A stretch of 8,053 bases of DNA from contig JAFMRP010000185.1 in NCBI GenBank assembly GCA_017354095.1, positions 1-8,053 on the forward strand, given 5' to 3'. The number at the start of each line of letters is the position of its first letter. Positions within the stretch are counted from its first letter, which is position 1. The stretch comes from Ktedonobacteraceae bacterium (GTDB lineage Bacteria; Chloroflexota; Ktedonobacteria; Ktedonobacterales; Ktedonobacteraceae). The translations under genes and the position numbers were made by a program. Positions 6,560 to 8,053 of the stretch are shown piece after piece. The notes below the pieces were generated by a model. That model was not told the DNA's origin, searched no databases, and saw only the letters and a program-made list of their open reading frames with translations.

Positions 6560-6585
6560 ATAGTTGGTAAAACGCCACAAATCAA
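6557..6585 (-). promoter_or_regulatory. Promoter of the acyl-CoA ligase-EamA unit
   Basis: On the minus strand, TTGATT (6580-6585), a 17-bp spacer and TATAGT (6557-6562). The start would be near 6550, giving a leader of about 155 nt. The -35 is the same TTGATT used by both promoters of the efflux region. Confidence 0.6.
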
Positions 6586-6636
6586 GCCCGCGACCAGCGC
6601 AATGGAGGTCTGAATACCGTATTTCCTTTTTGGGTG

Positions 6637-7551
6637 TCAGGTATTACAGATTCTCGGACTATTACCGGGATTGCGCTGTGAGAAGAGCCAGGAGAACAAA
6701 CTGTCTGATGACATAATGGCCTGTGGGGAGTAGATCGTGTTCCAGATGACATGTCCCATGCCAGAATACTCGGTATAGCGAGGCTGTCCTCCTGCTGCCC
6801 GGATGGCCGCGATCATGTCTCGTGATCCGGAGGGCGGAACGGTGGTATCCGCTGATCCATGAAAAGCCCAGATGGGTTTGTGGATAAGCGCGGGCGCCTT
6901 TGATGGATCTCCCGCACCAGCGAGAGGGGCTGCTGCCGCAAAGTAGTCTGGCCAGCGTTCAATGGCCTCCCAGGTTCCATATCCTCCCATCGAAATCCCG
7001 GTGATGTAGAGACGAGTGGCATCAATGGCCGGGTATATACATTGAAGCGCATCCACGATATCTTTAGCCGCCTGTAGTAACGCGTCAGGCTTTGGAGCCA
7101 ATACATATGAGCCCTGCTGCGGAGGCACATCGACCCAACGCCGGGTATCAGGTATCTGGGGTACGACGACAAAGCAGGGCCAGCGTGCCTGGACGCTGGC
7201 GGCTGATTGGGCATGATAACCAGGGCCCCAGATCTGGACATACTGCTCATTCATGAGCAGGGCTTTATTCTGATCGGCACTATTTTTGGGCTTGCTGCGT
7301 TCACCTCCGCCATGGAGGAGCAGGACTAACGGATACTTCTGGCGTGGATCATAGTTTTTTGGCATATAGAGATAATACGTCATATGCTGCCTCTGAATAC
7401 TTCTATAGGTATGTGTTGTATAGGTGCCAGTCCCCATTGAAACTGTAGCAGAAGGTGTGGCAGCGTCCCCTTCCAGGTAAGAGGCACACCCAATAGCAAG
7501 GCCACCCAACGCGATCCCAACACCTGCGCATAGGAATGTTCGTCGTTTCAT
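6637..7551 (-). CDS. Tat-exported lipoprotein alpha/beta-hydrolase (esterase/predicted peptidase type)
   Basis: A 304-residue surface-anchored serine hydrolase. The N-terminus MKRRTFLCAGVGIALGG has the twin-arginine motif RRTFL followed by a hydrophobic stretch and LAIGC, a lipobox with Cys22 as the likely lipidated residue. The mature enzyme shows the oxyanion loop LLLHGGGERS (about 79-86), the nucleophile elbow GISMGGYGTW with Ser187, an acid in HGSADTTVP (Asp235) and a base in GMGHVIWN (His267), so the triad is complete. The pattern fits the COG4099-like esterase group related to phospholipase/carboxylesterases and PHB depolymerases. Substrates are probably esters outside the membrane; I cannot name one. 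The ATG overlaps the stop of the upstream hydrolase in an ATGA, so translation is probably coupled. An in-frame TTG at 7557 is an alternative start, but it would only add two residues before the signal. Confidence 0.88.
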   Translation of the reverse strand: MKRRTFLCAGVGIALGGLAIGCASYLEGDAATPSATVSMGTGTYTTHTYRSIQRQHMTYYLYMPKNYDPRQKYPLVLLLHGGGERSKPKNSADQNKALLMNEQYVQIWGPGYHAQSAASVQARWPCFVVVPQIPDTRRWVDVPPQQGSYVLAPKPDALLQAAKDIVDALQCIYPAIDATRLYITGISMGGYGTWEAIERWPDYFAAAAPLAGAGDPSKAPALIHKPIWAFHGSADTTVPPSGSRDMIAAIRAAGGQPRYTEYSGMGHVIWNTIYSPQAIMSSDSLFSWLFSQRNPGNSPRICNT

Positions 7552-8053
7552 GAACAAGCTTCTTTCTGTCTAGCACAGCCCGTTGCATTGCTCGGATTGG
7601 GTTCGAGCGGAGGCAGGGGATGGGCCTGGAAAAACTGCCAGATCAAAGCGGTCATGCTCAGAGGGGGATGGCCGGGTTGGGCAAAGTTATATACTGGCCA
7701 CTGATGTTGACCACCACTCATACGATAGTGAATGACCGTCGCGTCTCCCTGGCATGCGCTCCACCGTTCGCCAAGCATGGCGTTATGCTGAAAGAAGGGC
7801 TCGGGGCCTTTTCTGCACCCATCGAGTTTCGCCCAGCCTGCGAGCCACTGCGCAATTGGCGGTTCGTCGTCATTGTAGGGATTGCCTGCATAAGGAACGA
7901 CGCGATCAGCGGTGCCATGGAACTCTAGCAGCGGGACGGGACGTGCCGGGTGGCAACCGCCAGCAACCGGATGCATACCGCCAGATACAACAGCGAAGGC
8001 AGCGATACGTGTTGACAGTTTACACGCCAGCACATTAGTCATTCCCCCACCGT
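7548..8053 (-). CDS. LpqC-like secreted esterase (PHB depolymerase/feruloyl esterase family), C-terminal part
   Basis: The 5' part lies beyond the right edge. The frame is open to the last base: codons before the Met at 8042 give GGG, preceded by a partial codon ending AC that would suit Asn, so the family's GxSNGGGM nucleophile elbow is cut just after its Ser. The Met at 8042 is therefore internal. The visible part has the fold's SGGMHPVAGGCHPARPVPLL strand, the acid in HGTADRVVPY (Asp46 counted from that Met) and the base in GGQHQWP (His113). Cysteines at 76 and 97 are where the family forms a disulfide, which fits an exported enzyme. The family cleaves polyester or aryl ester bonds. Its stop overlaps the ATG of the next hydrolase by ATGA. 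Whether the N-terminus has a signal peptide cannot be seen. Confidence 0.88.
   Translation of the reverse strand, partial: GGGMTNVLACKLSTRIAAFAVVSGGMHPVAGGCHPARPVPLLEFHGTADRVVPYAGNPYNDDEPPIAQWLAGWAKLDGCRKGPEPFFQHNAMLGERWSACQGDATVIHYRMSGGQHQWPVYNFAQPGHPPLSMTALIWQFFQAHPLPPLEPNPSNATGCARQKEACS

Noticed and set aside
1..6569. ATAGTTGGTA at both 1-10 and 6560-6569
   Set aside because: A 10-bp match without flanking similarity is expected by chance.
7552..7557. TTG start two codons upstream for the lipoprotein hydrolase
   Set aside because: The ATG at 7551 gives the usual MKRR signal start and forms an ATGA overlap with the upstream stop; there is no better ribosome site for the TTG.
7620..8038. 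Plus-strand frames opposite the LpqC-like gene
   Set aside because: The minus strand has clear catalytic motifs across this whole stretch; the plus frames have none.
8040..8042. ATG at 8042 as the true start of the LpqC-like gene
   Set aside because: The frame stays open upstream and encodes the GGG of the nucleophile elbow, so the Met is internal and the gene is cut by the window edge.

Overview
The window is ordinary bacterial chromosome with tightly packed genes: eight protein-coding genes, one of them cut by the right edge, and no RNA gene, insertion sequence, CRISPR array or phage gene that I can see. Base composition is moderate, AGGAGG-type ribosome binding sites and sigma70-like promoters are clear, and the proteins are cytosolic, multi-pass membrane or Tat/lipoprotein-exported. 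The acyl-CoA synthetase resembles the Thermus-type long-chain enzyme, and the mix of genes would suit a soil or environmental bacterium. A Chloroflexota (Ktedonobacteria-like) host is my best guess, but it is inference only.

Layout. (1) 21-2429, minus strand: a two-gene unit of a 14-helix DHA2-type MFS efflux transporter followed 27 bp later by an isochorismatase-fold hydrolase whose usual catalytic Cys is Val. (2) 2628-3290, plus strand: a divergent TetR-family regulator. The gap between it and the transporter holds two back-to-back promoters whose -35 boxes are the two arms of one inverted repeat, plus a 17-bp dyad over the transporter -10, so this looks like a classic self-regulated efflux module. 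(3) 3442-3807, plus strand: a small thioredoxin with a CPPC active site. Its promoter has a 19-bp spacer filled by a perfect 16-bp palindrome, the signature of MerR/SoxR-family control; no such regulator lies in the window. (4) 3817-3856: a strong hairpin between convergent genes. (5) 3879-6395, minus strand: a fatty acyl-CoA synthetase and, 42 bp downstream, a 10-helix EamA/DMT transporter, driven by a good promoter at 6557-6585 that overlaps a possible operator. The leader also carries a stretch that reads like the 3' end of a lost plus-strand gene. (6) 6637-8053, minus strand: two exported alpha/beta-hydrolases, coupled by an ATGA overlap. The upstream one is LpqC/PHB-depolymerase/feruloyl-esterase-like and is cut by the window edge right at its nucleophile elbow; the downstream one is a Tat-type lipoprotein esterase.

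Taken together: a drug or metabolite export module under TetR control, a redox gene probably under MerR-family control, a fatty-acid activation unit and a secreted ester-hydrolysing pair. No clearly new multi-gene system is visible. The most informative signals are regulatory: the SoxR-box-like thioredoxin promoter and the interlocked efflux promoters.
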